Source: Ostreiculturibacter nitratireducens (GTDB taxonomy: Bacteria; Pseudomonadota; Alphaproteobacteria; Rhodobacterales; Rhodobacteraceae). Taken from it: a stretch of DNA of 64,000 bases. The DNA lies in contig NZ_JAVQHL010000001.1 of assembly GCF_032670585.1 (NCBI RefSeq), positions 930,001-994,000 on the forward strand. The letters are read 5' to 3'. Shown one piece after another: positions 53,084 through 60,741 of this stretch. Numbering within the stretch: the first letter of the stretch is position 1; every line of letters starts with the position of its first letter. A program made the translations under genes and the position numbers. The notes beneath the pieces are model-generated. The model had not been told where the DNA came from, did not search any database, and saw only the letters and a list, made by a program, of their open reading frames with translations.

Positions 53084-54483
53084 GTGGCGTCCTCTTTGAC
53101 GAGGACCACTTCGATCCTTCGGTTCTTCGCCCGTCCTTCCGCCGTTTCATTCGGCACGATGGGCTCCTTGTCTGCCCTCCCCTCCGCGGAAATACGCGAC
53201 TGGTCGTCGAGCTGTGGTGCAATCGCGCGCATCACCGATTCCGCACGCGCAAGCGAGAGGTGCATGTTCGATGGAAAGCGCGACGAGCGGATCGGCACGT
53301 TATCGGAATGTCCGACGATGATCACTTTTCCCGGCTCACCGTTCAGCGCTTCCGCAACCCGGGTGAGAATCTGGTCGTAGGCGGGCTTCACGGTATCGGA
53401 CCCCGATCCGAACATCCCAGCCCCCGCTATCCGAACGGTGATGGTCGAGTTGTCCTGGAAGATCTCCACCAGGTTCTGCTCGATCTCCTCCTGAAGGAAA
53501 CCGCTGATCCGACTGACATGCTCGACCGGGGGCGGAGACGGAGGTGGCGGAGGTGGCGCACGTCTGAGAAGCACGGCGACCTGGCCGGAATCGAGTGCAG
53601 AGAGCTGACCGAGGACGCGCCCGGTTGACTGCTGCAGCAAGTAGGACAGCGTCATGAAGCTGCCGGACAGGAAGACGGCGACGATCGCGGACATGATCCA
53701 GACAGGTTTCCAGATGGACAGGACCTTGTGCGGCACCTCCGCCCCGACCCAATGCGGCGAGAGGTCCCTTTCGACTAGGCCACGCTGGCCCCGAATGATC
53801 CGCGCCAGACCCTGCCTGATCTGCATGTGCTTCTCTGAACCATTCGCTTCGACGCGAAGCCGCCCTTCGAAGCCCAGAGAGAGGCAGAGGTAGAGGAACT
53901 CAAGCAGGTCAATGTTCTTTGCGGGGTCCTTTTCGAGCCGCGCCAGCAGATCATAGAGCCGGTCTCCGCCGACCGTCTCCTTGTGGAACGTGCCGACCAT
54001 GGATTGCTGGGCCCAGACAGAATGACCGCCCCAGGGCGTGTTCAGTACGACATCGTCGATCGTGGCGCAGATCGCATAACGGGCGATCTTGACGTCCTGT
54101 GCGTCGACGCCCGACTGCAAGGCTAGGTTCTCGAACGCGCGCACTTCCGCGATGACCGAACGCCGGAGCTTCTCGGGGTCCATGTGCTGAGCGCGGTTTC
54201 GTATCCGACTCACCAGCGAGAAGAGCGTCGAGGCAGCCGCATTGAGCCGGTTCATCCCGGTCATGCCCTGCTCTACGGCGGTCTCTGCCGTCGATCCGCC
54301 CTCCTGGGGCGCCGATTTCGGCACTCCAAACCCGGCCTCCTCCTGCGGTCCCGCCGCCGGCTGTGGCCGCGCGGGCGAGGCCGACTGCGGGGGCGTCTGC
54401 GGAATCGTACGGCGACCGCCGGGATTCGGCTTGATCACCGTCCGGTCGGCGTCGTCCGGTTCAGCGAATGGGTCATCGGACAT
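53080..54483 (-). CDS. tssL: Type VI secretion protein TssL with C-terminal OmpA domain
   Basis: 467 residues. A proline-rich N-terminal tail (about 1-70) with DADRTVIKPNPGG around T15, a DotU/ImpK cytoplasmic domain (about 75-250: AEVRAFENLALQSG, YAICATIDDVVLNTPWG, FLYLCLSLGFEGR), one helix (about 261-283), a poly-proline stretch (310-319) and an OmpA peptidoglycan-binding domain (about 345-467: VIIVGHSDNVPI ... RISAEGRADKEPI). This is an evolved TssL that can anchor itself to the wall. T15 sits in a TVI-K-P motif like a PpkA/FHA phospho-site. Confidence 0.95.
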   Translation of the reverse strand: MSDDPFAEPDDADRTVIKPNPGGRRTIPQTPPQSASPARPQPAAGPQEEAGFGVPKSAPQEGGSTAETAVEQGMTGMNRLNAAASTLFSLVSRIRNRAQHMDPEKLRRSVIAEVRAFENLALQSGVDAQDVKIARYAICATIDDVVLNTPWGGHSVWAQQSMVGTFHKETVGGDRLYDLLARLEKDPAKNIDLLEFLYLCLSLGFEGRLRVEANGSEKHMQIRQGLARIIRGQRGLVERDLSPHWVGAEVPHKVLSIWKPVWIMSAIVAVFLSGSFMTLSYLLQQSTGRVLGQLSALDSGQVAVLLRRAPPPPPPSPPPVEHVSRISGFLQEEIEQNLVEIFQDNSTITVRIAGAGMFGSGSDTVKPAYDQILTRVAEALNGEPGKVIIVGHSDNVPIRSSRFPSNMHLSLARAESVMRAIAPQLDDQSRISAEGRADKEPIVPNETAEGRAKNRRIEVVLVKEDAT

Positions 54484-54529
54484 TACGTCATCCCCAGCTT
54501 CCAGTGCCCAGCGGCAAAATATCCGCTCA

Positions 54530-55867
54530 TCAATGCCGGATCGCCCATAGCTCCATCGTCAGCCCAGGAAAATCGCCGGACACGTGAACGGCGATACCAC
54601 CTGACGTCGACATCTTAGCCCAATGACGGCTGTCACCGTCCAGTTCAAAGTAGACCACTCCCGCGTGATATGGAATCTGCCGCGGAGCGACCGGCAAGGG
54701 CCTCAGCGGGATACCCGGCAACGCGGAGTTGACCAGTTGCCGGATCTCTTCGACAGGACCGATCTTCGCCTGATTGGCGAAGTGGCGGCGAACCGTTTCG
54801 GCGGGAATATCTGCCTTGACCGCCAGCACAAAGCTTGCACCGCCAAGCAGCTTCCGGTCGGCGATTACACCGACGCTGATCCCGTACTTCCGTGGCTCCA
54901 ACGGAATGGAGATCGCCGTCTGTTCCAGCACCGAAGACAGGTATTGGCGCAAGACCTTGATGACCGGATTGAAGGTGGCTGTCAGTGCCGTATGGGCATA
55001 GGGCGGAAATTCAGGCGCGGACTTCTCCGGGGTCATGAAAGTCGCAAGCTCACCCGCAAGGCTGACGCAGACCCGGTACATGGTTTCCGGGTGCACATTG
55101 TCGATCTTCGTCAGGTGACGGACGACAGGCAGCATGCGGTTCACGCACATAAGAAGGAGGAAATCCGAGATCTCGGCCACACCCTTAGCATCGCCGCTCT
55201 CCGAGAGCCGTCCTGCAAGCGCCTTCATGCGGTGATTGAGCAGGCCGGACAACTCCCGAAGGAATCCGCCCAAGGGCTCCGCCGCGCGAACGTCCAGACA
55301 GGAAGCCATGAAGCCCTTGTCGAGGACCACTTCCTGGTCCGGCCTCACCTCGATGATCCGGGCGATCGGAATTGCCAGTCTGTCCGAGATGTCGTCGACC
55401 TCCAGTGCGAACTGCAGGCGAAGCTTTCCGATGGCGATCGTCGTCCCCTTGCGGCCGGAATTCGTGACGTCGGTCACTTCCAGCTCGGACGGCCGGAACC
55501 GCGCCGCCGAGAGTTCGACACCACTCATGTCGACCTCGAGAGCGCCTTGGCGCCGCTGTGGCACTGTAAGGTAGACCACGCAGTCCTTAACCGTTTCCGG
55601 AACGTCGAGCGCCGGCGGATGGTCGTCTGCCGAGGGCACGCGGAACACCACGCCATCAGGCGTCAGCCCCGTGCATGATCTCAGCGCGAACTGGCCGATC
55701 TTCAGCGCTTCCTCGTCGATCTCGAGCGTGCTTACACCCCAAAGATAGGGCGACACCCGACGAGCAAGCCCGGCTACTAGGCTTTCGGTATGCCTGTCCG
55801 CCTGTTGAAAGTGGTGCGGCTGAAGAAACAGCCCTTCTGTCCAGAGAACCTTGCTGTCCCAGGACAT
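54530..55867 (-). CDS. tssK: Type VI secretion baseplate protein TssK
   Basis: 445 residues from the ATG at 55867 (MSWDSKVLWTEGLFLQPHHFQQADRHTE), the hallmark TssK opening WxEGxFLxPHHFQ. Further family blocks include CVYLTVPQRRQGALEVDM and VLRQYLSSVLEQTAISIPLE. TssK links the baseplate to the TssL/TssM membrane complex. It lies 46 bp upstream of tssL and 25 bp downstream of the FHA gene. Confidence 0.95.
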   Translation of the reverse strand: MSWDSKVLWTEGLFLQPHHFQQADRHTESLVAGLARRVSPYLWGVSTLEIDEEALKIGQFALRSCTGLTPDGVVFRVPSADDHPPALDVPETVKDCVVYLTVPQRRQGALEVDMSGVELSAARFRPSELEVTDVTNSGRKGTTIAIGKLRLQFALEVDDISDRLAIPIARIIEVRPDQEVVLDKGFMASCLDVRAAEPLGGFLRELSGLLNHRMKALAGRLSESGDAKGVAEISDFLLLMCVNRMLPVVRHLTKIDNVHPETMYRVCVSLAGELATFMTPEKSAPEFPPYAHTALTATFNPVIKVLRQYLSSVLEQTAISIPLEPRKYGISVGVIADRKLLGGASFVLAVKADIPAETVRRHFANQAKIGPVEEIRQLVNSALPGIPLRPLPVAPRQIPYHAGVVYFELDGDSRHWAKMSTSGGIAVHVSGDFPGLTMELWAIRH

Positions 55868-55892
55868 CAGCGGTCCCACCTAGTGCTGTCGG

Positions 55893-57410
55893 TCATTTCA
55901 ATTTGTCCAGCTGTGATTGATAGGCGCGCGCGAATTCGCGTGCGAAGAGTTCCTGGAAATCATTCTCGGCCTGATCGGCGATTTCCGCATACATTTTTTC
56001 ATAGGTTTCCCAGTATCGGGCTTTCTTGCTCTTGAGAACGTCCCCGATGCCGCCGCGCGTCGCGATCCTCTCCTCCAGCCGGGCCGGATCGAGCTTGGCG
56101 AGGACACCTTTCAGGGCGGCTTCCATCCCCGTCATGACCGCCACCTCGTGCGCCTTGATGTCGCGTAGCGCCTGATCGGCGGCCTCCGTCGCCTCGAGGT
56201 AGCCTTTCGGCGTCGGCCGGACCATCGCCTCGATCGCCTGTTCCGGGCTGATCGAGAATTTCAGGGGATTGTTGCCGCCCGAACGGATCACCGTCTGCTC
56301 GATGCGGAATTCCGACTTGATCGAGGTACGCGTCATGAGGATTTCGCGCACCCCCTCCACCATTGTCCTCAGGACCTTGCCCAGACGCTCCATCGTCGCC
56401 GGAAGCTCAGCGTCGTCGATGCGGACGTCCGATGCCCCAAGGGCATTCAGGAATGCAAGGGAAGCTACATCCGATGCGCCGCCCGCAGGCGACGGCGCCT
56501 GCGGCACAGCGGCTGGGGTGCCAGGTTCGACCGGCGGAACCGGGTCCACGGGCGCAACGGGTTCGGCTGGCTTGGCGGGCGGCACCTCTTCCGAAGGCGT
56601 GTCCCCTGCCCCGGAATCGAAAAAGTCGTCCCCGAAGTCGTCGGGAATATATGCCGCACCTCCGGCCGAGCCGGTGTCCATCGGGCGCGCGAAGGGGTCC
56701 GATGACGAGGGTTTCGGAGTCAGGAAATCGTCATCCCAATCATCGGGAACCACGTTTTGGGGCTGCGACTGACGCGGAGCCGCGAAGTGATCCCTGGAGG
56801 CTGGAGAATGCATCGGCATGCTCACCCCCGGCCCGGAATCGGCCTTGGTCCCGAAAGTATCGTCATCCTCGCCGAGTGGCGGCAAGAGACCGTGTTCGTC
56901 AGGCTCTTCCCGGTTGACCCCACGAGGACCAACAGGTTGCTCACGCCCCCCCAGGAGTTCGTCGAGGAAATCGCCGCCATCGCCCGGTGCGTCGAGAAGA
57001 TCGTCCACGCCTGGCGCGTTGTTGGCGACCCCGGGCGACACTGGCCCCTCCTCGAGCGGGTCGGCTATCCGTTGACCGCCGCCAGCGGACACGATGCTCA
57101 CCACAAGCTCGTAGGGACCCAGGGACAGGATGTCACCGTCATTCAGCGGAGTGGGAGTCGTCCCGAGCGCGATCTTGCCGTAGTTCAGGAAGGTGCCGTT
57201 AGTCGAGAAATCGATGACGACGATGTTTCCGTTGTGATCCTCGATCGCGCAGTGCCGCTTTGAAATCAGACGGTCGGGATCCGGGAGAACCAGGTCATTT
57301 TCGTCGCCGCGACCGATCGTCAGACTTGGCCCGCGCATACGCACCGGCTGACCGGAGCCAGGCACGGCGCCGGTGGATTGAAAACGTAGTGTGACTGCCA
57401 GACTGCTCAT
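55893..57410 (-). CDS. tagH: Type VI secretion-associated FHA-domain protein (TagH/Fha)
   Basis: 505 residues. N-terminal FHA domain (about 25-105) with GRGDENDLVLPD, ISKRHCAIED and STNGTFLN, the residues that bind phosphothreonine. A long acidic/proline-rich linker (about 110-320) follows, then the C-terminal TagH domain (ALGASDVRIDDAELPATMERLGKVLRTMVEGVREILMTR ... FQELFAREFARAYQSQLDKL). It should read phosphothreonines made by PpkA on type VI components. It is 2 bp downstream of the PAAR gene. Confidence 0.93.
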   Translation of the reverse strand: MSSLAVTLRFQSTGAVPGSGQPVRMRGPSLTIGRGDENDLVLPDPDRLISKRHCAIEDHNGNIVVIDFSTNGTFLNYGKIALGTTPTPLNDGDILSLGPYELVVSIVSAGGGQRIADPLEEGPVSPGVANNAPGVDDLLDAPGDGGDFLDELLGGREQPVGPRGVNREEPDEHGLLPPLGEDDDTFGTKADSGPGVSMPMHSPASRDHFAAPRQSQPQNVVPDDWDDDFLTPKPSSSDPFARPMDTGSAGGAAYIPDDFGDDFFDSGAGDTPSEEVPPAKPAEPVAPVDPVPPVEPGTPAAVPQAPSPAGGASDVASLAFLNALGASDVRIDDAELPATMERLGKVLRTMVEGVREILMTRTSIKSEFRIEQTVIRSGGNNPLKFSISPEQAIEAMVRPTPKGYLEATEAADQALRDIKAHEVAVMTGMEAALKGVLAKLDPARLEERIATRGGIGDVLKSKKARYWETYEKMYAEIADQAENDFQELFAREFARAYQSQLDKLK

Positions 57411-57412
57411 TC

Positions 57413-57715
57413 CTAACCCGTCAAGACCGTGAACTCGCCTTTGATGATCGGCCCACCTTGTGCACAGGTGTCGAGCATCCGCAGCGCCGGCATGTTGTTG
57501 ATCAATACCGTGAGGGACCCCTTCGGGAAGGGGTGCGGCACGGGCGGCACCGGCGGCGAACCGGTCAGCGCCATGTCCACCAGCGCGCGTGCCGCCGGAA
57601 GCTTACCAACCAGAACCGTCACCGCACCGGGCGGCAAGATCGGTGACGGAAACGGCGGAACGGGCACGGTGCAGGTGTGAATGTCGGTTATGCGCGCTTG
57701 GGGAAATCCGGGCAT
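57413..57715 (-). CDS. PAAR-motif spike-tip protein
   Basis: 100 residues: MPGFPQARITDIHTCTVPVPP, then two repeats of GAVTVLVGKLPAARALVDMAL and GSLTVLINNMPALRMLDTCAQGG, the beta-rich pattern of PAAR proteins that cap VgrG. No N- or C-terminal toxin extension is present, so it is a bare tip. Its ATG overlaps the stop of the upstream DUF6931-like gene (TGATG). Confidence 0.9.
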   Translation of the reverse strand: MPGFPQARITDIHTCTVPVPPFPSPILPPGAVTVLVGKLPAARALVDMALTGSPPVPPVPHPFPKGSLTVLINNMPALRMLDTCAQGGPIIKGEFTVLTG

Positions 57716-58317
57716 CAGGCTCCTCCTGCCGGGGCAGGCCCGGTCGCCGGCGCGATCTTGCCGCTGCCGCCGCGGGCGATGTCCAGCGCCCGGTCGATCA
57801 GGTGCTGCGTCCAGCTGTTCAGGTCTTCAGCCTTGGACAGAGAAATCACGTTGATACCGAAGGCACAGGATGACACCGCGCCGGGCGGCGCCTCGTATTC
57901 CGCCAGATCGCCGGAACCCATATTCCCCGGCGCATAGAGCGCGGCGGTAGCACAGAGCGCCGTGTCGTCGTCGACATCCACATTGTCCAGCGCCATGCGC
58001 ACCTTCTCCCGGTTGGTGTCATTGGGCTCGAAGACCCACGTCTCCGCAGCCTTCAGACAGTGCGTCTGATTTTCACCCACCAAGTCGCGCGCGGCAAGAC
58101 ACGCCCACCAAACGCATTCGCGGGACGGCAGGGATATGGCTAGCAGCCGCAGCATGTCGATCCAGGCCTCCTTGTCCTGGAGCTCGGCAAGTACGGTCGC
58201 AACGGGTGCGCTGGCAGGCGCCTCGAGCTTCGCCTCGAGCTTGGCGTTCGCGGACGCCAGAAGGCGTGCGGCCGGCGCTGCGGGGAGCTTCTTCAGATTG
58301 GCAAAACGGTCTGACAT
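57715..58317 (-). CDS. Type VI locus protein of unknown function (DUF6931-like)
   Basis: 200 residues, soluble, alanine-rich and helical, with blocks DKEAWIDMLRLLAISLPSRECVWWACLAARDLV and DDDTALCATAALYAPGNMGSGDLAEYEAPPG. I believe it matches the DUF6931 family found next to PAAR/VgrG genes, from memory. Location between vgrG and PAAR, with a 1-bp overlap to PAAR, suggests an adaptor or loading chaperone for the spike. No catalytic motif is visible. Confidence 0.7.
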   Translation of the reverse strand: MSDRFANLKKLPAAPAARLLASANAKLEAKLEAPASAPVATVLAELQDKEAWIDMLRLLAISLPSRECVWWACLAARDLVGENQTHCLKAAETWVFEPNDTNREKVRMALDNVDVDDDTALCATAALYAPGNMGSGDLAEYEAPPGAVSSCAFGINVISLSKAEDLNSWTQHLIDRALDIARGGSGKIAPATGPAPAGGA

Positions 58318-58325
58318 GAGCTACC

Positions 58326-60419
58326 TCAGTTGATCATGGTGAGGCCGCCCTTGAGCGTCAGAAGGGCATCGCCCTTCACGGTCGTCATTGGCGACTGCGC
58401 CTCGAGCATCGCCTTGCCCTTGATCTTGACCATCGTACCGTCGATCGTCACTCCCGACTGATCGATCTTTACCGAATTCCCGCCCACCTTCAGGGTGATC
58501 GATTGCATGGCCTCGACGGTCACCATTCCCATGGACGTCTTCAGAGTGAAGTTGCCCATCTTGATTGTCACGCTCTCGTTGCCTTGGGACACCTCGCGCG
58601 TGAGATTGCCCTGCTTCACGGTCTGCGTCGTGTCGCCCGTGATCGTTTGGGTGGATTTCCCCTCGATCGTCTCGGTGTGATCCTTCTTGATCGAGATCGT
58701 CTGCTTCCCGTCCTTGACGGTGAAACTGTGATCGCCGGTCTCGAGAGTTTCGGTCTTGTTGCGGTAGATCGTCTGGGTCAGGTCGCCGCTGTCCTTCTTT
58801 TCCATCCCGACGGTGATGTCGGCGTTGTTCTTGATGATCTGCTTGTAGTCCTTTTCCGACTGCAGGCGGACGAACTCCGCGTCCTTCTTGTCCTCGAAGA
58901 TCAGTTCGTTGAACGTGCTGGTCGACCCGGTCTTCGTGCTGCGTGTGACGATGCCCGTCTGGGTCATATTGTCCGGCAATGTGTAGGGCGGCATCGTGTC
59001 GGCATTGTAAAGCATGCCGCTGCAAATCGGACGATCGGGGTTTCCCTCCTCGAACTGGATCGCAACCTCCTGCCCGATGCGCGGGATCGAGATCATGCCC
59101 CAGTTCTTCCCGGTCCAAGGCATCACGCACCGGACCCAGCAGCTTGATTTGTCGTCCTTCTCCCCCTTCCGGTCCCAATGGAACTGGACTTTGATGCGGC
59201 CGTATTTGTCGGTGTAAATCTCCTCGCCCGAAGGTCCGGTGACGATGGCTGTGTGAAGCCCTGATATCTCCGGCCAGGGCGTCACGATTGGCGCGCGGAA
59301 GGGTTCGCTCTTCGGGATGACCCCGAATTCGCAACGGTAGGTATCCTTGTTCCGCTCGTCGCGCCTGATGCGGTGATCGATCAGCGGTTCCTTCGTGTCG
59401 TATTCGGTGTCGATCTGCAGATCGTGGACGGCATCTATGACCAGGTAATCGCCATTCGCAGAGGGCCTGGCGGAGTGGTTCTGCAGCCTGAAGGTCTGTC
59501 CCACTCCGAAAGTCTTCACGTTGCAGACGCCATGGGCGCGCTTGTGCTTCACCGCTTCGGCCTCCATCCGAACGCGCGTGAACTTGTCTGCGGCCGTGCC
59601 ATCCAGCGACCGCGTGGGGTGATCGTAGATTTCGAAATTCTTGTAGGAATGCAGGCCCTTGGCAATGGATTTCACTTTTTTCTGGTCTGACTTCGGCACT
59701 TCGAAGTCGAAGTCGTTCAGCGTGACCTTTCCAGACGTAACGCGTTCCGCCGTGATCCATTCGAACACGTGATCTTCGCGACGCCGATAGTCTTCCTCGG
59801 CCTGGAAGAAATCGATGGTCGACTTGCCCGGTGTGGGCTGGTGCGCGCTGACACTGTCCGCAAGAACCAGCTTTTCCTGCTTTTCGCTCTGGACGAAGTA
59901 ATAATAGATCCCCTCTTCTTCCATCAGCCTGGAAATGAAGTCGAAATCGGTCTCGCGATACTGCACGCAGTAGGTCCGAACGCTGCACTGATCAGAGATC
60001 TTCTTATCGACGTTCGACGAAAAGCCGTGGTCGCTCAGGATCTCCATGATGATGTCAGGTGCGGATTTTTCCTGAAAGATCCGGCTGTTGCGCGTGCGCG
60101 TCAGCAGCCAGAGCCAAGGGCGCACTTCCGCCACGAAATGCGCGAAGTCTCCGTGGGGGCCGATATACTCCGCCGAAACACAGACCCCGGAAAAGAACCT
60201 GTCGCTGTCGTCCTCTGCCGTGAGCCCCAGCCACATCCGCTTGCCGACCACCGTTCCGAGGTCCAGCGAATGGTCGGAGCACAGGAACTCGATCTTGGTT
60301 TCAGTAAGCTTGCTCAGACCCTCTGCGACCCGAGCGTTCTTCAGAAAGATCTTGCTGTTGCCATAATCTCCACCCATCCACACCGAGCGATTTGCATATG
60401 TGATTTCGGTATCCGCCAT
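58326..60419 (-). CDS. vgrG: Type VI spike protein VgrG (TssI)
   Basis: 697 residues. Gp27-like N-terminal part (about 1-370: LTETKIEFLCSDHSLDLGTVVGKRMWLGL, YCVQYRETDFDFISRLMEEEGIYYYFVQSE), an OB/Gp5-like domain (about 375-470: YGRIKVQFHWDRKGEKDDKSSCWVRC, GNPDRPICSGMLYNADTMPPY), and a needle of short repeats (ETLETGDHSFTVKDGKQTISIKKDHTETIEGKSTQTITGDTTQTV) to the C-terminus. There is no effector extension, so cargo must bind non-covalently. It is 8 bp upstream of the DUF6931-like gene. Confidence 0.96.
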   Translation of the reverse strand: MADTEITYANRSVWMGGDYGNSKIFLKNARVAEGLSKLTETKIEFLCSDHSLDLGTVVGKRMWLGLTAEDDSDRFFSGVCVSAEYIGPHGDFAHFVAEVRPWLWLLTRTRNSRIFQEKSAPDIIMEILSDHGFSSNVDKKISDQCSVRTYCVQYRETDFDFISRLMEEEGIYYYFVQSEKQEKLVLADSVSAHQPTPGKSTIDFFQAEEDYRRREDHVFEWITAERVTSGKVTLNDFDFEVPKSDQKKVKSIAKGLHSYKNFEIYDHPTRSLDGTAADKFTRVRMEAEAVKHKRAHGVCNVKTFGVGQTFRLQNHSARPSANGDYLVIDAVHDLQIDTEYDTKEPLIDHRIRRDERNKDTYRCEFGVIPKSEPFRAPIVTPWPEISGLHTAIVTGPSGEEIYTDKYGRIKVQFHWDRKGEKDDKSSCWVRCVMPWTGKNWGMISIPRIGQEVAIQFEEGNPDRPICSGMLYNADTMPPYTLPDNMTQTGIVTRSTKTGSTSTFNELIFEDKKDAEFVRLQSEKDYKQIIKNNADITVGMEKKDSGDLTQTIYRNKTETLETGDHSFTVKDGKQTISIKKDHTETIEGKSTQTITGDTTQTVKQGNLTREVSQGNESVTIKMGNFTLKTSMGMVTVEAMQSITLKVGGNSVKIDQSGVTIDGTMVKIKGKAMLEAQSPMTTVKGDALLTLKGGLTMIN

Positions 60420-60453
60420 TCGGGTTCGCCTTCCTGAGGAGGTGCCTAGAGAC

Positions 60454-60741
60454 CTAGGTTTCCGTTTCTATGAGTTCTTCCAGTTCCCGAAGCCGTTCTA
60501 TGATCTGGGGATGAATGCCCCAGAACCGAGAGACATTGACCCCTTCTCCAAGGACGAGCTTGACGTCGAGACTGGAGCGGAAATGGACGCAGAGAACTGG
60601 CTTGGGGAAGTCGCCATCCGCCAATAGGAGCTGGTTGAGATGGTCCTCGCCCTTGTAGAGAAAGTAGCTCTTGCGATCGATCGAGATAATGATGATCGGC
60701 GGTTCGTTCCCGCTTTCTTCTCCGCGGCCCAATGCAGTCAT
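60454..60741 (-). CDS. Small type VI locus protein of unknown function
   Basis: 95 residues starting at the ATG 60741, which overlaps the stop of the sheath-fusion gene (TGATG), so it is translationally coupled. Blocks include PPIIIISIDRKSYFLYKGEDHLNQLLLADGDFPKPVLCVHF and ERLRELEELIETET. It looks like a compact alpha/beta domain with a charged C-terminal helix. I recognise no family. Coupling to the fusion protein and position before vgrG suggest it partners one of them. Confidence 0.75.
   Translation of the reverse strand: MTALGRGEESGNEPPIIIISIDRKSYFLYKGEDHLNQLLLADGDFPKPVLCVHFRSSLDVKLVLGEGVNVSRFWGIHPQIIERLRELEELIETET

Noticed and set aside
58321..59988. 555-codon open frame overlapping VgrG on the same strand
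   Set aside because: Shifted-frame reading of vgrG with skewed Asp/Arg/His composition and no conserved motif.
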